This document shows, piece by piece, positions 1 through 11,469 of a DNA stretch of 64,000 bases (within the stretch, counting starts at the first letter, position 1; every line of letters begins with the position of its first letter). The position numbers were made by a program, and so were the translations under genes. Origin of the DNA: Acephala macrosclerotiorum. Taxonomy: Eukaryota > Ascomycota > Leotiomycetes > Helotiales > Mollisiaceae. The stretch is taken from contig MU119217.1 of the NCBI GenBank assembly GCA_014904845.1, positions 124,001 through 188,000 of the forward strand, read 5' to 3'. The notes below the pieces were generated by a model. That model was given only the letters and a program-made list of their open reading frames with translations, was not told the origin of the DNA and searched no databases.

Positions 1-898
1 CAAGCTCCTCGACCTGAGCATCATCTTCTGCGTGTATCTTTTGCTTTATCTCTCCCCACGTTCCTTGTTTACCTGTCACATCATCTGAAACTGCCGAATC
101 TTTTCTTTTCCTTCCTACAGTAGAACGATCGTGGCTTGTATTTTCGTGCAATTGGACGTCTTGTTTGGTGACTTGATCCGCCGATCCCCATGAATATTCT
201 GCTTTGGCTGTACGTCGCCTTGCCTCGGGAAGCGTGTGTAAACCTGTTTTGGCTCTTTTCGGTGACCTGCTGCCTTCATCTTCTTTGACTTCGGCAAATC
301 GTCGACGTTTTTCACTTGAAACTTGAGCTTCAAGGTTGATTGCAGTACTCGATCCTTCTCCCTGGCTATTGCTACCCGCGGCCATATGATCGCCGATGGA
401 GCCTACACTCTCTTTATATGAATCTAGCGCTGAAAATACGGGCGGGTCTGCGACTTCTCCTTTGGGCTTGTCGCTGTCGACAGGTATCCATTCTTTGATG
501 CTTTGCTTTGGCACACCGCGTCCCATGAAGTGGTCATCGATATGATCAAAGCGCTCAGTCCAGGCCTCTAAACCATTCCTTTTCAGATCAACAGGCTTGC
601 CACAGAAACCACACCAAAATCTTGCTTGGCAATTTCGTCCTAAACGGCAATTATCGGTTTTGGCCTTGATAACATGTTCATCGACTATACAGTGGTCCTT
701 CTTGAGATGGTCTTGGAATATTGAGCGACGATAACACACTTTCGTACAAGGCGTGTTGTTCGCCTTGATATCCGCACATCTCCAGATCTCAAGGTGAAAG
801 TGTTGAGAATTCTCATGGCGCTTCCAGTCGTTCTTGCTGTCGAAGACCTTATTGCAGGTTAAAAAGGTGCAGCCGTACGGTCTCTCGTGTCCTTTCAT
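1..898 (-). CDS. C2H2 zinc-finger protein, truncated by window edge
   Basis: The reading frame is open from an ATG at 898 down to base 1 without a stop, giving 299 visible codons; the C-terminus lies outside the window. Residues about 8-35 form a classical C2H2 finger (C-x4-C-x12-H-x4-H, around K-N-D-W-K-R-H-E-N-S-Q-H). A looser second finger follows, with a C-R-L-G-R-N-C then F-W-C-G-F-C module and an E-R-F-D-H-I-D-D-H-F stretch, an arrangement common in fungal C2H2 proteins. The rest is Ser/Lys/Arg-rich and probably disordered and nuclear. The frame extends ten codons upstream of the ATG, and a plausible 3' splice site lies near 921-923, so an earlier exon may exist; I could not place its donor. 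A DNA-binding or regulatory role is inferred from the fingers only. Confidence 0.75.
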   Translation of the reverse strand, partial: MKGHERPYGCTFLTCNKVFDSKNDWKRHENSQHFHLEIWRCADIKANNTPCTKVCYRRSIFQDHLKKDHCIVDEHVIKAKTDNCRLGRNCQARFWCGFCGKPVDLKRNGLEAWTERFDHIDDHFMGRGVPKQSIKEWIPVDSDKPKGEVADPPVFSALDSYKESVGSIGDHMAAGSNSQGEGSSTAINLEAQVSSEKRRRFAEVKEDEGSRSPKRAKTGLHTLPEARRRTAKAEYSWGSADQVTKQDVQLHENTSHDRSTVGRKRKDSAVSDDVTGKQGTWGEIKQKIHAEDDAQVEEL

Positions 899-1269
899 TT
901 CTGAAGACGATGACCAGTCTCTGTCGTTTCAAGTCCATAAGATACCAGTCTTGAGAATCATAGATTTGACGGTGTGGTCCAAAACCTAAATGGCTCAGAG
1001 TAAATTAACGTTACGACGAGGCTGGCTAGCCGCAAGCAAGAGTAGCTGAGGCTTTCATGCAGGCAAACCGTTTTCAGCGCCGAGACTTTCAAGGAAACAA
1101 GGCTGTGATACCCCAGAAGCTGCACAAGCAATGGCTGACGTGCAGGGCAGATTTGGAAGGCATATTGAGGTACTCATCCTGAAATCTATTTTCAAAACCA
1201 CAACGTCATGCCACGGTTTCGTTCGAAGCTGATTTTGTTGATAGCTTTGAAGTCGTTGGATTCAGCAAT
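899..1269. other. Intergenic region between divergent genes
   Basis: These 371 bases separate the divergent C2H2 gene and the DUF7580-type gene. They could contain a first exon of the C2H2 gene as well as both promoters. I see no other coding frame. Confidence 0.5.
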
Positions 1270-3260
1270 ATGGAAGGAGTAGGAATTGTTCTAGCAGTGT
1301 TACCACTGATAGTATCAGCGCTCGAGCACTACGAAGATGTCTTCGTCCCCTTCCAGCGATACAAGGATTACGTCCCAGAACTGGGCCGATTTCAACGACG
1401 ACTTTTGGCTCAGAAAACCATATTCCGATCTCAGTGTCAACTTTTGCTGGTTTCCTTGACGGATGAAGACACGGCACGTAGCATGTTAGAGGAGGGACAC
1501 CATCAGGAATGGCTTTCGAACGATTTGGAGGCAAGGTTGTCCGAGCAATTAGGTGACTCTACAACTGCGTGTGTCGCAACTATAAAAGAGATTCAGACGC
1601 AATTATCCTCAATTGAGGAAGAAGCAGAAAACACCAATGTTAGGATTGCCAATGAAGGACATCCAGTACAGGCAAGCTCATCACACATTAGCAACATCTT
1701 ACTGACAAGCCCAACCAGACGACGATGCCATCAGATAACTCCTCGCGCACACGAATTAAAACGAAATTGAAATTTGCCATGTCGAAGTCACGCCTCCAAG
1801 ACTACATCGACCGACTCCGCGACTCCAATCAGGACTTTATTGCACTATCTGATCAGACTAAGAAGATCCTGGCTGCTACAGGCGATAACCGTCCCTCAAC
1901 CTCTTCTGCGATCGCGATCAAGCAATGCGACATGATTCAGAAAGATTCTGTTCAACTATACGAGGCCCTAGCTGTTGCATGCTCGTTGCACAAAGCACAC
2001 CAGGCTCACCTTCAAATCGGGAGTCCGCCGCTGAACCAAACATCGTCTCTTCAGCCACCGTCTGTTGATTTTCGGGTCGGACTTTCGAAAGTGGTCAACG
2101 AAGAGAATCCAGCTCCGGAAATCCCTGTCTGGCTCTTGATCAAGCCGGCCTCTGGTCACGTATCAAGCCTTCAACACAATGACAATTTTCAACTTCATCG
2201 TTCCGCGCAAGTCTCCCTGCTACATCAGACTCTGATGAAGCGCGAAGCAAAGCCAGAAGCACAACCAGATTGTTCACGGCAAAGAAAGAGGTTGAAGAAG
2301 AAGGATGGGCGGCCCAAGCAGAGGCAGGATTCAACAGCTAATTTGGCAGCAATTTCATCCACAAATCCAACCACGAGTTCTAGCCTCGCTGATCCGACTG
2401 GGCCACGAAACATCATCGCACTACGGTCCATACCAGAAGTGGAACCAACGCGGAATTTCTGCACAGCCCAAGATCTTTGCATTCATATTCGGGCTATGTC
2501 CACACAGTCCAGTATTGTCCAGGAGACCTGTTTTGGGTGCCTAAAACGCTCATCAACGACATATAAACTTTACTATGAGAATCAAACCAAATTTCCTAAC
2601 CAATCCATCAATCTTGACGACCTCATTTCCGAAATGGGCAAGCGCGATCGCAACAAGCAGCCACTTCCCTCGCTGTCATTGGTTGAGTCCATAAAAGTGG
2701 CGAGGAACGTAGCTCTCTTTGTTCTTCGGTTCCATGCTACACCACTGTTGAATCCATCTTGGGGAGCTCGTAACGTAACTTTTTTCGGCCTAAGCAGAGA
2801 CTGTATTCAAGACGGCGAAGGTCATCAACTTTCGCCAGTGAAGCAATTACCTGCCCCTTTCCTGAATATGAATGTTCAAGTCACTTCTAGCTCATTGCGT
2901 GCGGCAACAGATATACAATCAACAAATTTCCCTGACGCACGCATACGAAACCAAGACCTGTTCCGTTTGGGCGTCATACTCCTGGAACTGGCTTACCAGG
3001 CACCCTTGGGCAATATTCGAGCGGACTCTCCTAGAGGCAATACTCAAACTGACTTCGACCTTGCCGACAAGCACAGTCGCAATGTTGGCGCCTTGTTGGG
3101 ATCGAGGTATGCCAAAGTTGTCCGCAAATGTTTGAACTGTGATTTTGGCCAGGATAATGACCTTAGTGCTCCAGAGCTGAAGAAAGCTGTCCACAAGGGT
3201 GTTGTAATTGAGCTTGAGGATTTGGTGAAGAATTTTGAGACAAAAATGAGCGTCAATTGA
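1270..3260 (+). CDS. DUF7580-type fungal protein (HeLo/pseudokinase-like)
   Basis: Exons 1270..1665 and 1719..3260 are joined by a 53-nt intron with GTACAG at its start and CTGAC then CCAG at its end. The product is 645 residues. The N-terminus (M-E-G-V-G-I-V-L-A-V-L-P-L-I) has the hydrophobic then helical look of fungal proteins whose C-terminus is DUF7580. The C-terminal third matches that family: a stretch around residues 440-510 with S-I-K-V-A-R-N-V-A-L-F-V-L-R-F-H, then W-G-A-R-N-V-T-F-F, then R-N-Q-D-L-F-R-L-G-V-I-L-L-E-L near residue 540. In relatives this resembles a degenerate kinase lobe, often linked to heterokaryon incompatibility or prion-type signalling. The central part (about 190-240) is Lys/Ser-rich. 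Function is unknown, and the family call is from memory of the motif order. Confidence 0.75.
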
Positions 3261-3723
3261 GACGTCAGGTGCTCTTCAAACACTCTAGATACGAACTCGA
3301 GGTGAGACAGAAAGGCACTTGCCAGACCCATTTTCGTGATGCCATTACTGTTTTCTCAGCAAGGGGATCACAATGTGCACAGATGTTTCTCTAGGTAATT
3401 ATATTTTCTGCTGTGTTATCAGTCATAAGACTGTCAATCTATGCTGTCTAGGTGGGAGAAAAGCAAATCCCACGCCCATACCATTACAATCTTCCTTAAG
3501 CTACCGAGAAAAATATTCCCTTTACTCAAGTACTTGTCATAACCGTCACAATTTTCCCTGAGCTAATAAACAAGTAAAGCTTCCTTTCGCCCAAGTACTC
3601 CGTCGTAACTCCGCATAGCCCCGACACCGAATATGCTGTAATAGTCAAGTGATATCATTCATACGAGCGCCCATCAAGTATTCCTGTACCTATTAAACAA
3701 TTTGATAACGCCCTTCCATCAAC
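3261..3723. other. Intergenic region between convergent genes
   Basis: This is 3' flank of the DUF7580-type gene and of the convergent RING gene. I see no conserved frame and no RNA gene. Confidence 0.5.
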
Positions 3724-6216
3724 CTAATTCCGACGTGAATAGTGGCGCGGGGGTCGAGTAGTTCTGCTACTGGAAGAGATGACACGACTAGCTGAGGGTG
3801 AACGTGAACTTCTCAAGGGATCAGCTCGGCGAACGGGCATGGAACGGTAGGCGGTCATTCTAAAGTCGCCAGAAGCAGGCTCCATAAGTCGTCGAAGTTC
3901 GCCGCCCAAGTGTCGAAAGTCGTCTTCCCAGCCATCGCAAGCGCCATCGATTTGGATTGGATCTCTACGGCTACCACCGCTACGACCAGCAACCTCAATG
4001 TAGACTGGATTGGCACGACCGCCTTGGCGTGTGTGAGGCACTGGGGTGAATGGATTTGTGTGGTGGAAAACTTGAACATTCTCGCGAGCGGGTTGAACAT
4101 ATTGTCTTGGTTGGCGTGGTTGTCGGCGAACGGCTGGGCGGATGGAGCTATCTGAAGAGTCTTCCTCGCCTCCAGGCATTGCGTTTGCGACGTAGATGTT
4201 TGAAGCTGGCATGCCATAATCATAGTCGCTCACATCATCTGGGTGGCCATTATCAGTAACACTAACCCCTCGGTCTCCCCTGGCCTCATAGTGTTCATTA
4301 TAATCGGCGGCATAAGTCATGGCTCTAGCAGTGCTGGTATCGCGGGTGTTGCTGCGGCTGCGGTCGCCTTCTCTTGTCGAAATACTCATCTCAGTATCAC
4401 CGTCTCCATCGATGCTAGCGCCCTCTGCAGTCGAGAACTCATTCGCGCCCTCATCATCATCGTCCTCGCCAAGGTGCTGGTAGTACTCGGTGGCATAGGC
4501 ATCAGCAGCACCATAGTCAATATAGGAGGTGGTTCCCCTGCCATAGCTTTCATTATTATAGGTAGGGGTCTGCGAATGCGAAGTATCTGAAAGGTCGCCT
4601 TGGGACTCGTCTTCGCCTTCATGGTAAATTGCCGCATTGCCATCGATGGTCTCCGTAGTGGTATCGCTTCTTTGGTCGTCATGGTCGTCCTCGTTGGTGG
4701 CATATCCACCGTACTCGTAATCATATGGTTCTCTGGCCTCAACCTCGCTCTCATTGCCGTTGTCCAACGGGCTCCAACCAGCGCTCTGCAATCGTAGCTC
4801 GGCTTCGCTCAGAGACTCATCGTAATCCGATTCATGAGTGCTATCATCCGAGATGCTCAGCGCATCAGGTACAGCAGGTGGTGGAGGCGATGATGAAACA
4901 AAAGCTCCTGGAACTCGACGACGGCGCGAGCGACCATTGGAAATCGCGCCGCCTTCATCATCAGACTCATCGTCGGAAACGAGATTGATCTCTTGACGTT
5001 GGCGAGGGAGGGCAGGTTCGGGAGAAGAAAGGTCAACGAAACGGCCGCCTGCTCCTCGGATTGGCTCTTGAACCTCTGGTTCGTCTCGCACGACGAATCC
5101 ATCAAGAGAATCCGACTCATAGTCGCTATCGCCAGTACCTTCGCTGCCATCTGATCCCGAAAGCTCGGAGGCTTCGCTAAGAATTGCTGGATGGTGGAAG
5201 TGGTGAGGATAATGAGCACCGTGAGCGTGAGCTCCAACGAAGTGAGGTTGGTCCATGAATCGGTGATGGTTGCGCATGTGAGCGAAGTCTATTTCGACTT
5301 CCTCGGCGTCCAAATCGACCTCGATGTTCTCAAGGTGTTCGTCATCGTCTTCATCGAAGTCGCTATAGGCGTAGGGATCTCCAGCGAGCTCTTGACCACA
5401 GACTGCGCACAATGGACCTCCTTCATGTTCATGATTGCAAGTCGGACATCGCATGACGCCATCTTCCTCATCCCACACTAGTCGAGTTCCTGCTGCGGGT
5501 TTCTTGGGGAACATGCCCTTGAACAGGCCTTCTGCGCTGTTCTTGTCCTTCTCGATTTCTGCTGCCTCTTCTTCACGTTTCTTAGCATGTTGTTCAGCGG
5601 TCTCGTCTGCCGGCATAAGTGCTCTTTGCTTTGTGAAGACTTCGACTATAGACTTGACCTGTGCGGAGTGAATTAGCATGCTTGTTCGAACTTAAGGGCC
5701 GGCCTGGAGACTCACGGTATAGTTCTGCATGGGAATCTGCTTGACACTAGCACGACACTGTGGGCATGTCTTCTTGCGTACGTTCTGGCTGAACCAATTG
5801 CAGAGACACTGGGGAGAAGTTAGCTTCCGGCATCGACAAAGAATGAAAGTCAAAGCGAAAGTGAAAGTTAAACTAACCGCATAGCAATAAGTGTGACCGC
5901 AATTCAGAACATAGGGCTCATATTGCAACTGATCGCAGATGAAGCATGTAACAGTGGACCGGATCTGGACAAGGTCTGCCTTGAAGACTGCGGCCAGCTG
6001 GGCATCACCTTTGGAATTGGACATAGTCGGAGTTGTCTCGCGGCTGCCGCTGCCAGACTCTCGAGAGCGCTTCTTCTTGTCTTTCATGCCGTGGGACTTG
6101 GAGGATGACTTGGAGGACGGTGGTGTAAGGGAAGTGTGGGTGTGGATGTTGGTAGGGTTGGGGGTGGGATTGTGATTTTGGGCAGCCACCGCGTCGGCGC
6201 GAGGCAGGGAAGTCAT
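3724..6216 (-). CDS. RING-finger protein, candidate E3 ubiquitin ligase
   Basis: Exons on the minus strand are 6216..5878, 5808..5716 and 5658..3724, with introns of 69 and 57 nt, both in phase 0; the product is 788 residues. I chose the ATG at 6216 because of its CACC-ATG-A context; the frame also extends to 6288. A C3HC4 RING spans residues 91-131 (C-F-I-C ... C-G-H-T-Y-C ... C-P-Q-C), and the first intron cuts it after Y-C-Y-A. About 50 residues further, C-P-T-C plus C-A-V-C forms a second small zinc-ribbon-like site. The remaining 550 residues are very acidic, Ser/Asp/Glu/Tyr-rich and low complexity, with Arg-rich patches at the end. Nuclear RING ligases such as yeast Psh1 have a similar layout, but I cannot assign orthology. 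Substrates are unknown. Confidence 0.85.
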
Positions 6217-7105
6217 GGTGAAACCAAGACCGCTGGAATTTTTTTTGGCAATTCTGCAGAAGAGCAACGAAAATATTGTGCACTTCAAAATAGATGAACG
6301 ATGCGTTTTGCGCTGTGTCGTGCTGTGTCGTGATATTCTTAAGTTGGGAAAGTATCAGGCTCGAGAAGGCTGATGGGGACCCGCGGTCACGAATGAAGCT
6401 AGCGCTAGCCGCCGCATCAAAGTCTGCGTGTGGGGTTCACTGAATTTTGACGACAATGCGAACTTCACCAACCTCTATAATTTCTCGTTGACTTACTATT
6501 GTCCCGACTTTGTCGGACATGCTGTGTCATTGTGACAATGGTAAGGATTTTGGGATTATCTCCTTCATTCTTTCAACGGTGTTGCAATTACCTTCCACGA
6601 GCTCGATCCCCGGACACATGCAAAATGGACCTCTTTCTTCTGTTTCCCAAGCCACGGAAACATAATCCTTTTGGACTGTTACCAAACAGATCTTTTGTGG
6701 TGGTCTTTGCAGGGTTGTTAGCGGCTTGCAAAGTTGTCATTCCACCCCCACTCATTATTCCTCCAGCACCCCCATCAAAATGACATTTCCATCGAGCCCG
6801 TCTGACAAAGGTAGTAATTTATCTATCTATAATTATAATTGATTGTATGGCACAACGTTACAGGCGCAGTTGGATATTCTTATCCCCGGATCAAACACTC
6901 TACGCTGAATTGCTCGGACAAGTAACTTGCAAATCAATGCTAACATCAACAAGAAGCAGAACGAAGGCATTGCGAAGCGTGCACGTTTCAGCTATCAAGC
7001 AAGAATATCAAGAAAAAGCGCCAAGAGAATTCGTAATCATAAGGCCCCCCCCCCCAAATCCCCTATACCCAATTTTCAATCTGTCAGTAGACAGCAGACA
7101 GCTCT
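6217..7105. other. Intergenic region with poly(C) tract
   Basis: This is the promoter side of the RING gene and the 3' side of the oxygenase-like gene. An 11-base C run lies at 7045-7055. I see no convincing coding frame. Confidence 0.5.
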
Positions 7106-8334
7106 TTACTCGCCCTTCTTGCGTCTCTTCGGCTCATTAGCTTCCACACAAACATCTGCAAGACATCCTTTCTTCACCAAAGACTCATCAACAATCTCTT
7201 TGTCAAGGTGAGAAAGAGTCTTGATCTCGAAGTCGAGGAAGGATTTGATGGCTTGGACATCAGTGGCGCCGGCTTTCATCGAGTCGCGGACGTTCTTGAG
7301 CATTTGTCTGATGCGGGACTCGGCGTTCTCGAGTTGATATTCGACTGCTTGGCCGTAGAGCTCGGAGAGGTTGGAGATGGGACGCACGGTGTTGAGGACT
7401 GTGTCATCGCGGATGCGGGGTGAGCGGGGACGGAAGGATGTAACCATTGTTACGCGCTCTTGACCGCCGAAAGCTCGGAGAGCTTGGTGATCGATGTAAC
7501 GTCCTTGGAGGACAACAGCACATCCCTAATGAATAGTTAGTGAGTGCCCTATATGGATGTGATGATTGTGGGAGTTCTTACCTTGCTTGGTCCACGGACC
7601 TTTCTTATCTCACCCGTGCCGGTTCGCAGTGCAGTCTCACCTCCAATCATGTTTGTTGTATCGCTCATCATGAGCACGCAGACAAAAGGGTAGCTGTCTC
7701 TGTGCCAGCCGACGATGGCATCATCGTCCATGTTGGCGTCTCTCTTGTTGCCTGGAACAGAGAGGTTGATGTGTCCGATCTCATAGTCCATGACTGGGAC
7801 GAGCTCAACGCCAGCGATCTTGGAAATAAGCGCGAGTGTTTCGGGGTGCTTCCAGGCCTCGAAGATGAACTTGCCATGTCTGCATGTTGTTAGCGAGTGC
7901 TCACATGTGTCTGTGGGATGTGCTTACTTGGGGGCATAGCCACGCAGCTGCTTGGGAGCAATGTCGGATGTGTAGCTGTACTTTTCTTGAACTTCGGGGT
8001 CAAAGATCTCCTCTCTCATGATGTTGACCGCCTCTTCGCTGAATAGACGGAAGGGTTCTGAGACGGCAACTGGTGATACGCCTTTGCTGCTTGTGAATCC
8101 GATCTCTTCCATTGTGTAAATATGTGTTGGTTCCTCGTATTGGAGATGCTTGCTTGGGTTGAAGAGCTTGCCAACGGCGGGAGAGCCCTGATCGGCAGCG
8201 AGGTACTTGGCAAAGGAGCGCTTCAGTGAATCTTGCGTCTCCTTGGAGGATGGGTTGATTCTTGGAGAGTTGACCATCTTGGAAGAGAAGGGGTCTGGTG
8301 TGCCAGCTGGCTTATAAACGTCAGGAGTAGCCAT
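7106..8334 (-). CDS. 2OG-Fe(II)-oxygenase-like protein
   Basis: Exons are 8334..7928, 7879..7582 and 7525..7106, with introns of 48 and 56 nt and consensus GTAAGC/GTAAGA donors. The product is 374 residues. The core looks like a double-stranded beta-helix oxygenase: G-W-H-R-D-S-Y-P gives an H-x-D pair at residues 195/197, R-Y-I-D-H gives the distal His at 248, and an Arg follows in E-R-V-T-M-V-T-S-F-R-P-R (259-269). Between them is G-G-E-T-A-L-R-T-G. This order fits an Fe(II)/2-oxoglutarate enzyme, although the exact subfamily and substrate are not recognised. There is no signal peptide or membrane segment, so it is probably cytosolic. A long frame extends upstream of the chosen ATG, but it is low complexity and unlike coding sequence. 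M-A-T-P-D begins the conserved-looking part. Confidence 0.75.
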
Positions 8335-11300
8335 TGTTCTTAAATCTGTGTTGATATCGACTTTGTTGTCTCTGTGTGATGTTAGAAACAGGATGAAGTT
8401 GGTGATCTGCTGATAAGCGATGAATTGAGGGTGTAGAATTTGGACTGCACGTCCATGAAACACCGGAGGTGAAAGGTTCATCTGCCTTTGGAAGTATACT
8501 GCATGCCTGCAGCGTAGCCTCCAACTATGCGAGCCGCATGAAAAGGAGAATAGGGGTAGGCGAAAAGACGCGATCTCGGCTCCTGTACCTCTCGAAAGGG
8601 GCGCCAGATGCGAATCGACGAGGATGCTCGCACCTGGCGATTTGGGAAAGAGAAGTGAACTTACAAAAAGAGCGGAACTCGATAAGCAAAAGAGTATGTT
8701 CGTTTGAGAATTTGGAAAGGCTTTCGAGTGTAGTTTTTGTGGTATGAGTGTGGATGAGACTGAGAAATAGTTTGAGGTTGTTGATGTTCGGCGTTGAGTT
8801 GGCGTCCGCTCTTTCTTATACCTGATAACTCTTAAGCCCTTCACATAAGACTATGCCCTTCACCAGCGCTTGACCTCTGAAGTAAACAATCCAATCTTGG
8901 AAATACGCTACGGAAAGATCAACCGTGATTCTTGCACTTCCTTGATGCTTCGGTCCTGTCAGCCCTGGCTGGGTTCCTCCACACCTTTCTTGCATCAAAT
9001 GCTGCCGTTCTCAGATGATTCTCAAGCCAGAAGTGTGGAGAAAGTCTCACGATGTTCGCCTGTGCCAGCTGTGACGAAGCCGCCTTATCGATGAAGCTAT
9101 CTCACTCGTCGATCTGTATTCCTGGCCGTGACACTGGATCGTTGTGCCAATGTCGCGGACCAGGTCGACGCGCAGATGTCCGCACTAGTCGGAGGCATAT
9201 CCAGGGTATCATCGTGGCGGTTGAGATATTGCATGGAAAGGGTTTCTGTAAATGGATAGGACCGGATAACTGGCAACGTGCACTATGCCGAGACAATAAC
9301 AAAAGTTCAGTGCCTGCTCTGTTTGGCATACCAATCGGCAGCTCTGGGAACGGTTCTCGACCCTCACAAGCGTAAGGGGGAGGGGTGTTGAACCGATCGG
9401 GAAGCGTCGTCGCCGGCAGTCTCTCACATGTCTTGTTCAAGCTGAGGTCGAATTACCAAAGTTCACAGACTGACGCTGCTTGTGGAGACAAATCAAAGCA
9501 GGAGTGGGGGAGAACGAAGATAGGTGTGGAGGGCTAATGAATCATATGTCGGCCCAGAGCGGAGAGATATCTAAGTGCTGGGACGTATGGACTTGTTTTC
9601 CCGATATGGAAGGAAATCGACTAGTGCTACCCGTCGCTCGACATTGCCGTGCAGAGAGACGCCGTTAACGGACGCATGTTCGAGCTGACGGTTTGGTCAA
9701 AAGTGTCGGAGGTTCGTGACGAGCCCAGCCACAGGCCATCACGGGATTCGACGTATCGGCCCACAATCTGCGGCATCTTGCAGACTGGCAGGCCAAGCGG
9801 AGAGCCTTCCCAGCGCCCAACGTTGTTCGTGAGGCCAAGAATGTGCAATGGATAGGTAACCACCTTTGAGGAGTCTCTGCATGCCTTGAGGCACGGTCTT
9901 GGGCGACCGGTGCGCAGGCTCCTCACCAGAGTTAAGCCAAAGAGATAAGACATTGGACTTCCATCCCCGTCGCAGGCTCACTGGAGCCAGGTAAAGTGGC
10001 GGTCTGCCCCGCTTTCGACGCTGAGCAAAGTGTTCGGGGCATAGTTTCAAGTCGGCGAGGCTGGGTAATCCCTCCTACCAGCCTTGCTCGGAAAAAGAAA
10101 GGATTAGAAGATACACTGCCGGCGCTTCCCAAAATAACAAGAGACGACGAACAGACGTCGTCGTTGATGCTCCTGCAAAGTCATCTTTAGGCGTGTGAAC
10201 TTGATGCAGGTAGATAAGAACCCCTGCTCGCTGCTCCGATAAGGCTCGGCTAGGCTTTGGAATGGCTTCACTCTTCCAGAACACTTCCTCAACCACGAGC
10301 GGGACAGCAAGACCCCTGAACAGGACTCGAAGCCATGTCGTCGACTGGAGGTACTTCCGAAGAGAATCCATGGGACGCTAAGACAAGCCAGACATTCGAA
10401 AAGTATACACTCTCCCTACTTGCTCTTCAGGACCGCAAAATAGCGACTTCATCTTCTGAGCTCAGCTGATATTGTTCTGTGTAGCAAACGTCCAGGAGAG
10501 TACTTCGATCCATGCCAGGAAGCTGCGTCAAGGAGTTTGAAGTGTCTTCATCGTAATGGTGGTGATCGGGAGATGTGTACGGATTACTTTCAGTGAGTGT
10601 TTTGATGGACAGCGATGGAGAATTTTCCGTCGCGGCTCAAGCGCGTGCTGACCTCACGATTCAGAGCATACAGGGACTGCAAACAACAATGGGTGAGTGA
10701 AGTCCCTTATGATTGGCAATTTCCCACGGTAACGTCCTTGGGGTGTGGTTGTGTCTTAATAAAGCGTGCTTCCTACTGGCTTTGGCTTTCAAACCTTCAA
10801 GTATCAAGCACTCCCACCACTAAGGCCCCCAACCAACCATCTTGGATTTGGCCAAACATCCCTCTTTGTTAATGAGAAAAGAAACAGTGACTAACGATGT
10901 GCCAGCTCACGGCAAGAAAGGAAGCGAAGCGGAAGGAAGGGAAGGGCTGGTTTTCGTAAACGGAACATAAAAGCTTAGGAGGTTCTCATTGTAAAACATA
11001 TATTCCACTCTGTAACATAACTCACAACTAAAGGCCAATTCATGAATGATGGGCTGTGAGACCAAAGAGTCTTGCTTGATTAGACTCGCTTGGATAGTAT
11101 TCCGTGAATCACGTTGGTGAAGTTAAAATGCCTGTACAAATATTATTACACACATCTTTAGAACGCGGAGTAGCACGAAGATAATACGTGGGAAACAATA
11201 CTAAAAGGTTTAGGTCTTTGGGTCTTTGTAGACAGTCGCTCCTTCCCCTGAAGGTGCAGCTAATTTGTCGGTTCGGTAGGACTTGCGAACGGCCGACCTT

Positions 11301-11469
11301 CATGCACAACATTTTTCTTAACCGTTACGAACACTCTATTGCGACCAGGCCAACGAGAGATACATCCAATCCTAGACTGTCTTCTAGAGAATAATAACGC
11401 GGGCCTTTTAGCGGACTTGCATACCTCCTTCGGTGGGGCCTCGAGGGCGTCCAGTGCAAAGAGCGCACA
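8335..11469. other. 3.1 kb gene-poor region
   Basis: I found no recognisable gene here on either strand. Only short frames are present, the longest about 110 codons, without family motifs. Base composition is ordinary, so there is no sign of an AT-rich RIP-mutated island. The region must include the promoters of the oxygenase-like gene and of NAA25. A non-coding RNA or an orphan gene cannot be excluded. Confidence 0.45.

Noticed and set aside
9627..9953. 108-codon minus-strand frame with a slightly protein-like middle
   Set aside because: No relatives are recognised, the start is unclear and there is no supporting splice or promoter signal.
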